Source: Planctomycetota bacterium
Lineage (GTDB): Bacteria; Planctomycetota; Planctomycetia; Pirellulales; Lacipirellulaceae
NCBI GenBank assembly: GCA_013151315.1
Contig: JAADIN010000086.1
Span: forward strand, 1-5,332
Length of the DNA: 5,332 nt
Direction of reading: 5' to 3'
Shown here piece by piece: positions 1 to 5,096 of the stretch. Both the position numbers and the translations under genes were made by a program. Position 1 is the stretch's first letter. Each line of letters starts with the position of its first letter. The notes below the pieces were generated by a model that worked only from the letters and a program-made list of their open reading frames with translations, did no database searches and was not told the origin of the DNA.

Positions 1-115
1 AGATCATTTGAGCGACCCGGCAATCTTCCGCCATTTGCTGCATTTCGGGATCGGTATTAGGATCGATTCCGCTGGTACGCATGAGGATGTCCACTGCGTC
101 GGTTATTTTAGCCAT
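1..115 (-). CDS. Presumed antitoxin of a HigBA-type pair, N-terminal part only
   Basis: This is the first 38 codons of a gene that runs off the left edge of the window, so its start is present and its end is not. The visible protein begins MAKITDAVDILMR and continues through an acidic, polar stretch. A very strong ribosome binding site (AGGAGGAGG on the minus strand, about 121-130) lies just upstream, inside the last codons of the toxin gene. The start codon overlaps the toxin stop by 8 bases (108-115), so the two are probably translationally coupled. In this toxin family the second gene normally encodes an XRE-type helix-turn-helix antitoxin that binds the toxin and represses the operon. The part that would contain the helix-turn-helix lies outside the window, so the family assignment rests on position and not on a seen domain. 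Confidence 0.7.
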   Translation of the reverse strand, partial: MAKITDAVDILMRTSGIDPNTDPEMQQMAEDCRVAQMI

Positions 116-503
116 CTCCGTCCTCCTCCTTGTAGCTGAAGCCGTGGGCTTCGGGGTTTGCCAAGTACTTTTCGATGCGAGCAGCTGCTCGGTCGATTTC
201 TTGGCTCGGCACGGTTTTCTCTTTGGTCAGTCCACTAGCGAGCAGGGCCACATCTTTGCCGACGAATCCGTAGAGAATTCGATAGTTGACGTTGCCTACT
301 TTTGCGCGAAGTTCATAAACACCATCCCGGAGCATGTCGGCATGAGGCCTGCGTAGCTCATACCCTGAATGCTGAAGTAATCGAATGACCGCGAAGCATT
401 TCCGAAACGCTCGTTCATTCCGCCCACGAAGAACGCGCAACCAATCGAGCACGGGAACTCCCCCGTCATCGTCCTGATAGAAAAACACTTTCGTGGCAGG
501 CAT
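108..503 (-). CDS. HigB/RelE-superfamily toxin (phage-derived Gp49-like, DUF891)
   Basis: A 131-residue protein of the Gp49-like/HigB branch of the RelE superfamily. Known members are usually ribosome-dependent mRNA endonucleases whose free form stops translation. The diagnostic core is visible: LRDGVYELR then GNVNYRILYGF at residues 58-80, which is the basic beta-strand pair of the RelE fold, and GLTKEKTVPSQEIDRAAAR at 91-109, matching the family pattern of a Lys-rich turn, Pro, then an Ile-containing helix. The family is normally about 100-120 residues; here an acidic tail (KEEDGDG) is added, and its codons double as the ribosome binding site of the next gene. The start at 503 is preceded by GGAG about 7 bases upstream. 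The order is toxin first, antitoxin second, as in HigBA. The exact RNA target cannot be read from the sequence, and loss of activity cannot be excluded. Confidence 0.85.
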   Translation of the reverse strand: MPATKVFFYQDDDGGVPVLDWLRVLRGRNERAFRKCFAVIRLLQHSGYELRRPHADMLRDGVYELRAKVGNVNYRILYGFVGKDVALLASGLTKEKTVPSQEIDRAAARIEKYLANPEAHGFSYKEEDGDG

Positions 504-515
504 GAGATCTCCAGT

Positions 516-531
516 ATCGCAATTTTACGAT
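516..531 (-). promoter_or_regulatory. Candidate operator palindrome upstream of the toxin-antitoxin pair
   Basis: A 16-bp imperfect dyad, ATCGCAATTTTACGAT, has 6 of 8 symmetric positions matching and is centred about 20 bases upstream of the toxin start. AT-rich palindromes at this position are typical binding sites for the antitoxin in self-repressing toxin-antitoxin operons. The assignment is by position and symmetry only; I see no convincing -35/-10 pair beside it. Confidence 0.3.
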
Positions 532-696
532 GCCGCCAGTCCGATGTCAAAGGCAAAACTGAGGTGATCGAAACAGGGCATGGCTCTGTAGAAAACAGAA
601 GCAAACTAAACCGCCTCCATTTACTTATTCTACCAACACGAGGCCATGCTAGAATGCGGACCCTGATTACGCAGAAAATTCTCAACGAATAGGCAA

Positions 697-1014
697 GTGG
701 TGTCCGTGAGTTTCTTCAACGTTGCAAGAATGTTCGCATACCTTGTCTCGACACTTATCCTGCTGGCATACGGTCTCGTTGGATATGCCGTCTATGCACA
801 TGTCAACCGTACTTGGTCGAGTGATAGTCCCCTTATGCTAATTCCGGCCATGGGGTTTTATTCCATATTTCTTGGTGTCGCACTTTTGGCATTCCCAATT
901 GCTTACCGCCAACAAATTCCAAGGATTGAGTTTCTTGTAATCTCTACTATTGCAGTACTTGGCACCCTTCTTCTGCCTGGAATATTTGGATCTTCCTTGC
1001 TGTTTGATTGGTAA
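697..1014 (+). CDS. Small membrane protein of unknown function
   Basis: I do not recognise this 105-residue protein. It has three hydrophobic segments long enough to span the membrane: roughly residues 13-35 (starting FAYLVSTLILLAYG), 46-69 (LMLIPAMGFYSIFLGVALL) and 79-100 (FLVISTIAVLGTLLLPGIF). Short polar links containing Arg and Lys separate them, so it is probably an integral inner-membrane protein. The start is uncertain: GTG codons at 697, 700 and 706 compete, with only a weak AGG at 691-693, and an ATG sits at codon 12. A TAGAAT hexamer at 650-655 is a candidate -10 box, but no good -35 accompanies it. The gene and its flanks are more AT-rich than the rest of the window, which is compatible with transfer. 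It points away from the toxin-antitoxin pair and converges on the Fic gene. It could be a chance open frame, but the patterned hydrophobicity argues for a real gene. Confidence 0.5.
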   Translation: MVSVSFFNVARMFAYLVSTLILLAYGLVGYAVYAHVNRTWSSDSPLMLIPAMGFYSIFLGVALLAFPIAYRQQIPRIEFLVISTIAVLGTLLLPGIFGSSLLFDW

Positions 1015-1056
1015 ATCCAACAGCTGAAGCTGACGTGGCAAATAGTGAAGCAAGGT

Positions 1057-1079
1057 AAAGCAACGCTTTTTCTTTTTTT
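1057..1079 (+). terminator. Candidate intrinsic terminator after the membrane protein gene
   Basis: A short stem, AAAGC (1057-1061) pairing with GCTTT (1065-1069) across a 3-base loop, runs straight into a T-rich tract with a single C interruption, ending at 1079. It lies 43 bases after the stop codon at 1014, the usual place for a terminator. The stem is only 5 bp and AT-rich, so it may be weak. Confidence 0.35.
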
Positions 1080-1135
1080 GTGGCCCTCCGCCCACAAACC
1101 CTGAGACATTGCAGAAAACTCTGGACGACACCACT

Positions 1136-1170
1136 GCCCTACGGGCCAGCAGGCCCATCAAGCTTTTTTT
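1136..1170 (+). terminator. Second candidate terminator with two competing stems
   Basis: Stem GGGCC (1143-1147)/GGCCC (1152-1156) has a 4-base loop and is followed, after 7 bases, by seven Ts (1164-1170). The left strand of this stem can instead pair with GCCC at 1136-1139 (loop TAC), so two exclusive hairpins are possible. On the minus strand there is no T-tract after the stem, so it would serve plus-strand transcripts, not the Fic gene. The 7-base gap before the Ts is longer than ideal. Confidence 0.3.
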
Positions 1171-1184
1171 CGGGTTCGTGTCTG

Positions 1185-1920
1185 TCATATTGGTGCAGAT
1201 GGCGGCTGCAGAAAACGAAAGTAGTCGTCAAGCGAAGCATTTAGGCGGTCGAGCATGAATGCCTGATAGTCGGCTGCGTCTTCATGAAGTTGGTGTTTTT
1301 CGATGCAATCGAGGTAATCGGCCCGGTCTTCAGGACGAACGACGAGCGGGGGATAACCATCCTTCGTTAGCAGCAAATTCATCAGCAGCCGGGCCGTTCG
1401 TCCGTTGCCGTCAGAAAAGGGGTGGATAGAAACCAATCGCAAATGGGCTTCAATCGCTGTCTCGGCGGAGGCCGCAGTTTCCGATAGCCACTGTCCAAAC
1501 TCTTTCATCAAGTCTGGGATTTTTACCGGATTGGGGAACACGACCATCGATCCGGCAATGCGGCGACGGTGTTGGCTATACCTACCTGCTTCGGCTTTCA
1601 GTGTGGTGCCGACGACCAATCGATGGATGTCGCGGACGTCCGCCTCGGTGATCGGGCGACCCTTCTCGATCAATTCACGAACGAAGCGTAGTGCTTCCAG
1701 ATGGTCGACCGCTTCCTGGTGATCCTTCAGCGGCTTGCCGCGAACCGTGAGACCCTTTTCGAGGACGAGGGCCGTTTCTTGCCGCGTGAGCGTGTTGCCT
1801 TCGATGGCGTTGGACGTGTAGGTCAGTTCAACGTCGTACCAAGAGCTGAGCCAAAGCCTCCTGCGACAACGGCCGCAGGGCGTCGAGTTTTTCTTTTTTG
1901 GCTCTGATCTTGTCCAGCAT
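1185..1920 (-). pseudogene. Fic-domain protein gene, frameshifted near its 5' end
   Basis: Fic proteins transfer AMP (or related groups) from nucleotides onto target hydroxyls. The core motif HPFSDGNGRTAR is intact at 1389-1424, with the catalytic His and the phosphate-binding DGNGR loop. The start at 1920 follows AGGAAG at suitable spacing and gives MLDKIRAKKEKLDALRPLSQ, but this frame stops at 1828-1830. The rest continues in another frame with WYDVELTYTSNAIEGNTL, starting at 1841. The shift therefore lies at about 1842-1847 and equals one extra base or five missing ones. Relatives as I recall them have two residues between the Leu and the Trp, which favours a 5-base loss. SNAIEG (1797-1814) fits the inhibitory-helix motif [S/T]xxxE[G/N], class II. 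Repaired, the protein would be about 246 residues, normal for such Fic proteins. Between the shift and a TTG at 1673 there is no start codon in the downstream frame. An expressed 162-residue product would contain the core but not the inhibitory motif. Sequencing error and programmed frameshifting remain possible. Confidence 0.85.
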
Positions 1921-1938
1921 GGGGTTTCTTCCTAGGGC

Positions 1939-1984
1939 CTAGTGCTTTGTCAGCCTTAAATTGATGGGTTGGTCAAAGCACTAG
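1939..1984. repeat. 46-bp dyad with perfect 11-bp arms upstream of the Fic gene
   Basis: CTAGTGCTTTG at 1939-1949 is exactly reverse-complementary to CAAAGCACTAG at 1974-1984, with 24 bases between. Several wobble pairs could extend the stem inward if it is transcribed. It starts 19 bases upstream of the Fic start codon, between the divergent Fic and dodecin genes. That position does not suit a terminator for either gene. It could be an operator, a small palindromic repeat, or a miniature mobile element remnant. A related GGCACTAG occurs at 2063-2070. Confidence 0.6.
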
Positions 1985-2067
1985 CGACAGGCATGAATTC
2001 GAGATTCTTCAGGTTACCACACACTCCATCGCAGATCAAAACATCTATCACCTGGACTTCGAGGCAC

Positions 2068-2098
2068 TAGACACAGAAGCGACAATTATGGTTACAAT
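2068..2098 (+). promoter_or_regulatory. Candidate promoter for the dodecin gene
   Basis: TAGACA (2068-2073, 5 of 6 matches to the -35 consensus) and TACAAT (2093-2098, 5 of 6 to the -10 consensus) are separated by 19 bp, somewhat longer than the usual 17. The predicted leader would be about 70 bases. This is the best sigma-70-like pair seen between the Fic and dodecin genes, but the evidence is sequence match only. Confidence 0.3.
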
Positions 2099-2175
2099 GA
2101 CCGAACTTCCAATCGCCTGGAACGGTTCCAGGACGATCTCAATGTAAAAATCATCGAATACTGTGAGGATTCAAC

Positions 2176-2379
2176 ATGGCCGTTGCTCGAGTTACCGAAA
2201 TTATTAGCGCCTCGAAGAAAAGTTTTGAAGACGCGATCGAAAAGGGTATCAAGCGTTCTTGCAAAACGCTGGACGACGTCAAGAGTGCATGGATCAAGGA
2301 TCAGAAAGTCGATATCGACAAGGGCCAGATCACGGAGTATCGCGTTACGTTGTTGGTGACGTTTATCCTCCGCGATTAA
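2176..2379 (+). CDS. Dodecin, flavin-binding protein
   Basis: A 67-residue protein that matches dodecins over its whole length, which is the normal size. Dodecins assemble as hollow 12-subunit spheres in the cytoplasm and bind stacked flavins (riboflavin or FMN), probably as a store or buffer that also limits flavin photodamage. The signature is clear: SKKSFEDAIEKGIKR at residues 13-27, the alpha helix; then the strand with AWIKDQKVDI at 38-47, whose Trp39 corresponds to the flavin-stacking Trp of characterised dodecins; then GQITEYRVTLLVTFIL at 50-65. The ATG at 2176 follows GAGG (2165-2168) by 7 bases. The gene stands alone, diverging from the Fic gene and converging on the HDOD gene with only 28 bases between stop codons. 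A 4-bp stem (2387-2399) in that gap is too weak to call a terminator. Confidence 0.95.
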   Translation: MAVARVTEIISASKKSFEDAIEKGIKRSCKTLDDVKSAWIKDQKVDIDKGQITEYRVTLLVTFILRD

Positions 2380-2407
2380 TGATGCCGACGGGGAGCGTCT
2401 GAAGTTT

Positions 2408-3406
2408 TCAAACCAACGTCGCTAGTCCCCCCAGGAAATCGTCCGACTCGAGGGCTGCCTGTCCAAACTGCTCGCGCGCTTGCTGCTCGACCGCTTCCAA
2501 ATCGATCTCGTCGTCGAGTCGGACCCCGAAAATTTCCATGCTTTCCTTAATCGCGGTCTCGGTCTCGGTGGCCAGCGTGATCAGTTCGTCGACTTCCATC
2601 CCAAGCCGTCGGTTGAGCACTTGCTGCAACGGCTGCATGTAGACGCTTGCCGGGTTCCACAAAGCTTCGGTCATCAAGTTGGCCGTCAACAGCAGGTGAT
2701 TCAGGGTGGGCGAAATCGGCAGGTAGGTATGATGGGCGGCGACTGCGTCGACGAGCGGCGTGGGGAGTTCCCATTTGGCGAGCAGTCGTTGGCCGACCAG
2801 CATGTGGTCGAAACCAAACGCCTCGCGTTCTTGCTTCACCAACGCCATCGTATGATCGGGCTCTTTTGCAATTTCGACATATTGCTCGGTCTCGAGTTGC
2901 GCCAAAACCAGCATCCCCAGGTCGGCTAGCAAACCGGCCGCAAATGCCGTGTCGGCATCTGCCTCGGGGTCGGCCGAGAGTTCCGCACACTTCCGTGCCG
3001 CGGCCGCCATGGTCAACGAGCGTTTCCAATAGGTTTGATGGAACTGAGCCGGTGCCCCACTGACGAGCGTTTTTACTAGGCCGAAACTCAAGACGGCCAA
3101 TCGCAACGGACGACGCCCCAGATAGGTTACCGCATGGGGCAAACTCATCACCGGGTCTGACAATCCGTAATACGAGGAATTGACCAGCCGGAGGATCGAA
3201 GCTGCCAATGCGGGATCGTGATCCAAGCACCTTGCCACGTCGCCCATTTCAAAATCAGGATCTTTGGTCAGCTCCATCACCTGCAGCGCGACCACGGGCG
3301 AGCTGTGCAGTTTGTCTAACCGGCCGAGTAATTCGTCGACGGCGGCAAACCGTTGTTCGTCACGATTTGAAATCACTTGAGGAACTTTGACTGTTGACGA
3401 ATTCAT
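2408..3406 (-). CDS. HDOD-domain signalling protein
   Basis: A 332-residue cytoplasmic protein with an HDOD domain at about residues 25-228. HDOD is a relative of HD phosphohydrolases that lacks the metal-binding residues and is thought to act in signalling through protein contacts. The family core HDPALAASILRLVNSSYYGL is at 63-82, followed by AVTYLGRRPLRLAVLSFGL at 92-110. The places where active HD enzymes carry His and His-Asp read YWKRS (126-130) and GLLADLG (158-164), confirming a degenerate site. HMLVGQRLLAKWELP (201-215) and AAHH (223-226) complete the domain. The C-terminal 70 residues are acidic and helical, with no recognised domain. No receiver, GGDEF or other output domain is fused. 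GGGG at 3411-3414 is the only ribosome-binding candidate, close to the ATG, and there is no alternative start upstream. ACTATA at 3463-3468 (TATAGT on the minus strand) may be the -10 box. The gene appears monocistronic. Confidence 0.9.
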   Translation of the reverse strand: MNSSTVKVPQVISNRDEQRFAAVDELLGRLDKLHSSPVVALQVMELTKDPDFEMGDVARCLDHDPALAASILRLVNSSYYGLSDPVMSLPHAVTYLGRRPLRLAVLSFGLVKTLVSGAPAQFHQTYWKRSLTMAAAARKCAELSADPEADADTAFAAGLLADLGMLVLAQLETEQYVEIAKEPDHTMALVKQEREAFGFDHMLVGQRLLAKWELPTPLVDAVAAHHTYLPISPTLNHLLLTANLMTEALWNPASVYMQPLQQVLNRRLGMEVDELITLATETETAIKESMEIFGVRLDDEIDLEAVEQQAREQFGQAALESDDFLGGLATLV

Positions 3407-3411
3407 GCCAC

Positions 3412-3446
3412 CCCGATCTGAAAAAGAGGCCCGATCTGAAGAAGAG
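3412..3446. repeat. Two tandem 17-bp repeats in the HDOD gene leader
   Basis: CCCGATCTGAAAAAGAG (3412-3428) and CCCGATCTGAAGAAGAG (3430-3446) differ at one base and are spaced with an 18-bp period. They begin 5 bases upstream of the HDOD start codon. They therefore lie in the untranslated leader and include the presumed ribosome binding region. They may be a short local duplication or paired binding sites for a regulator. Confidence 0.65.
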
Positions 3447-3541
3447 AAAAGAACGCACTACAACTATAGCTTTCCGCCTTTAGCGGTTGTGCAAGATGCA
3501 ACACGCGGGTGGCACCGACCTATTGCTCGGCCTCGATGAAT

Positions 3542-3582
3542 CTGAAATATCTAAAGGATTCGCCTGGAGGCGAGGGTTTCAG
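3542..3582. repeat. Imperfect stem-loop in the HDOD/dehydrogenase intergenic region
   Basis: CTGAAA (3542-3547) pairs with TTTCAG (3577-3582). Inside it CGCCT (3561-3565) can pair with AGGCG (3568-3572); the tight loop implies the innermost pair stays open. The two stems are separated by an asymmetric internal loop of 13 and 4 bases. It ends 7 bases before the palindromic element at 3590. The surrounding 3407-3792 stretch holds no gene I can support. Confidence 0.35.
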
Positions 3583-3589
3583 GCCACTG

Positions 3590-3699
3590 CAAAGTGTGAG
3601 CCGCACGGCGCTAGCCGCGGGTCAGTAGTTGAGTAACGCTTTGCCTCCTCTGCCCGACGCTCCGCTACCCGACGCTAGCGCGTTGCGGCTCACACTTTG
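3590..3699. repeat. Palindromic repeat element, copy 1
   Basis: Left arm 3590-3622 and right arm 3667-3699 are imperfect inverted repeats around a 44-base centre. The outer 16 bases of each arm (CAAAGTGTGAGCCGCA and its complement) pair perfectly, and the inner 27-base part matches at 23 positions. Both arms contain GCTAGC. The two arms are distinguishable: the left reads CGGCGCTAGCCGCGGGT after the GAGCCGCA, the right (reverse complement) reads ACGCGCTAGCGTCGGGT. That gives the element a direction. It lies between divergent genes, so it is not at the 3' end of any gene here. I recall similar GAGCCGCA...GCTAGC repeats being common between genes in Pirellulales, but cannot verify this. Confidence 0.85.
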
Positions 3700-3743
3700 A
3701 AATGGGCTACCCGCAGCTAATAGCCATCGAATCTAGGCGGCGT

Positions 3744-3749
3744 TATAAT
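3744..3749 (+). promoter_or_regulatory. Perfect -10 hexamer before the dehydrogenase gene
   Basis: TATAAT matches the sigma-70 -10 consensus exactly. No recognisable -35 lies 16-18 bases upstream. The hexamer overlaps an in-frame ATG at 3748. If it is a working promoter, transcription would begin near 3756, which excludes that ATG as the start and favours 3793. Confidence 0.35.
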
Positions 3750-3792
3750 GCTCCTTCCACTTGCAAGCAATTTCCATCAGAACTACGCCATT

Positions 3793-4887
3793 ATGCCGCC
3801 AACCACAATCACCTCGCCCGACGATCCGGCCCTCGACGAGCTGTGCCAATTGCTCGCCACACTTGCCGACGAAATCGATGTAACCGACGAGTGGCCTGCC
3901 AAGCAGCTTCAGCTTTGCGCCGATTATGGCGTCTACGAGTGGTTTATTGATCCCGCGTGGGGCGGCCAAGGCTGGGATACCGAAGCGGTGGTACGCGGCT
4001 ATCTGGCACTTAGCAGCGCCTGCCTGACGACCACATTTATTCTTACCCAGCGAACGGGCGCTTGCCGACGCATTGCCAGCTCGGAGAATCAAATTCTGAA
4101 AAAACGATTGCTGCCCGATCTGGCTCAAGGAAAGTCGTTTGCTACGGTAGGTATTTCGCACCTGACTACGAGTCGACGCCATTTGGCCCGGCCCGTGCTG
4201 CGCGTCGAGCGCGCTTCGGGTGGATATGTACTCGATGGTTTTAGCCCTTGGGTTACCGGTGCGACGGAAGCTCAGTATGTCGTGATCGGTGCAACACTGA
4301 TGGTGGACGATCAGCCGACCGACGAGCAGTTGCTCGTGGTCGTGCCAACTGGTCTGCCGGGGGTATCGGCTTCTGAGCCGGCAAAACTTGTCGGGGTGAC
4401 GGGCAGCCGAACTGGGGAGCTGCGACTCGAGAATGTTTTTGTGGAGGAAGAGTGGGTGCTTGCAGGCCCGGCAGAAAATGTGATGTCTCAGGGCGTGGGC
4501 GCGAGCACCGGCGGGCACGAAACGTCGACCCTGGCTTCCGGCTTGGTGGCGGCGGCGCTCGGCTTTTTGGCAGACGAAGCGACGAAGCGCCCCGACTTGG
4601 AAAAACCGTTGGCTGCTTTGCAAAAAGAGCAGGAGCAGCTTCGCGAGGCCCTGTTTGCCGTCGTCCACGGCGAAGCCTCTTGTTCGAGTGAACAGCTGAG
4701 ACAACGGGCCAATAGCCTTGCCTTGCGTTCGTCGCAGGCTGCCTTGGCGGCTGCGAAAGGGACTGGCTATGTGGTGGGCCATCCGGCGGGCCGCTGGTGC
4801 CGCGAAGCGCTCTTTTTTCTTGTTTGGAGTTGCCCCCAACCGGTGCTTTCTGCCAACCTATGCGAACTGGCGGGTATTGATCACTAA
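3793..4887 (+). CDS. Acyl-CoA dehydrogenase-like flavoprotein
   Basis: A 364-residue protein with the order of the acyl-CoA dehydrogenase fold. The N-terminal helical domain has GVYEWFIDPAWGGQGW at 46-61, matching the family's 'P..yGG.G' stretch. The central beta domain has GYVLDGFSPWVTGATEAQYVVIGA at 144-167, where the Trp-Val-Thr-Gly normally contacts FAD. The C-terminal helical domain follows from about 240. Departures are clear: the usual 'TEP..GS' substrate-side motif reads SHLTTSRRH (122-130), and the C-terminus ends REALFFLVWSCPQPV without the familiar Gly-Thr-Glu region supplying the catalytic Glu of short- and medium-chain enzymes. It may be a divergent dehydrogenase or a flavin monooxygenase-like member; the substrate is unknown. 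I chose 3793 because TATAAT overlaps the earlier in-frame ATG (3748, 15 residues longer). However, AGGCGG at 3735-3740 could serve that start, while 3793 has no ribosome binding site. The next gene is cysC, 209 bases on. Confidence 0.8.
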   Translation: MPPTTITSPDDPALDELCQLLATLADEIDVTDEWPAKQLQLCADYGVYEWFIDPAWGGQGWDTEAVVRGYLALSSACLTTTFILTQRTGACRRIASSENQILKKRLLPDLAQGKSFATVGISHLTTSRRHLARPVLRVERASGGYVLDGFSPWVTGATEAQYVVIGATLMVDDQPTDEQLLVVVPTGLPGVSASEPAKLVGVTGSRTGELRLENVFVEEEWVLAGPAENVMSQGVGASTGGHETSTLASGLVAAALGFLADEATKRPDLEKPLAALQKEQEQLREALFAVVHGEASCSSEQLRQRANSLALRSSQAALAAAKGTGYVVGHPAGRWCREALFFLVWSCPQPVLSANLCELAGIDH

Positions 4888-4941
4888 CCGATTTTATGTG
4901 AACCCCTAAGGTCACCGAGAGCGCATTTTGGAATAACGCAA

Positions 4942-5025
4942 GTGAGCCGCAACGCGCTAGCGTCGGGTTTTGTAAGGTTGGCGTTGTCCTCGAGGGCGAC
5001 CCGCGGCTAGCGCCGTGCGGCTCAC
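4942..5025. repeat. Palindromic repeat element, copy 2 (inverted relative to copy 1)
   Basis: Left arm 4942-4968 equals the reverse complement of the copy 1 right arm (3667-3693) at all 27 positions. Right arm 4999-5025 equals the reverse complement of the copy 1 left arm (3596-3622) at all 27. The 30-base centre (4969-4998) shows no clear similarity to the 44-base centre of copy 1. The extra outer bases that extend the stem in copy 1 are not paired here. It sits 54 bases after the dehydrogenase stop codon and 71 bases before the cysC start, where it could fold in the transcript and affect termination or decay; no T-tract follows it. Confidence 0.85.
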
Positions 5026-5096
5026 TCACAACGGCCTGCCGGAAATTCAAAATGAGCGGTTCCACTTTTTCCTGGATAAATCCCGAGAAGCTTACT

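Noticed and set aside
81..356. 91-residue plus-strand open frame over the toxin-antitoxin pair
   Set aside because: It is antisense to two genes with good start signals and matching family motifs. Its hydrophobic start is a chance product of the opposite strand.
578..649. 7-bp inverted repeat GCATGGC/GCCATGC between the toxin and the membrane protein gene
   Set aside because: It is too short and too widely spaced (about 58 bases) to be distinguished from chance.
838..1188. 116-residue minus-strand open frame whose ATG overlaps the Fic stop (ATGA)
   Set aside because: The overlap looks like an operon junction, but no ribosome binding site is evident, the protein is Lys-rich and unlike any family I know, and most of it is antisense to the membrane protein gene. 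A decayed remnant is possible but not supported.
1993..2070. 25-codon open frame between the Fic and dodecin genes
   Set aside because: It has no ribosome binding site, no recognisable composition, and a length expected by chance.
2547..3230. 227-residue minus-strand open frame inside the HDOD gene
   Set aside because: It is another frame of the HDOD coding sequence, with low-complexity Arg/Gly composition and no domain.
3733..4839. 368-residue open frame on the minus strand opposite the dehydrogenase
   Set aside because: It is Arg/Ser/Gln-rich with no domain, and its whole length is antisense to a gene with clear family motifs. It is the usual shadow of a GC-rich gene.
3590..5025. Possible CRISPR array or transposon ends
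   Set aside because: There are only two copies, inverted and 1.3 kb apart, with no regular spacers. The gene between them is not a transposase, and no target-site duplication is visible.
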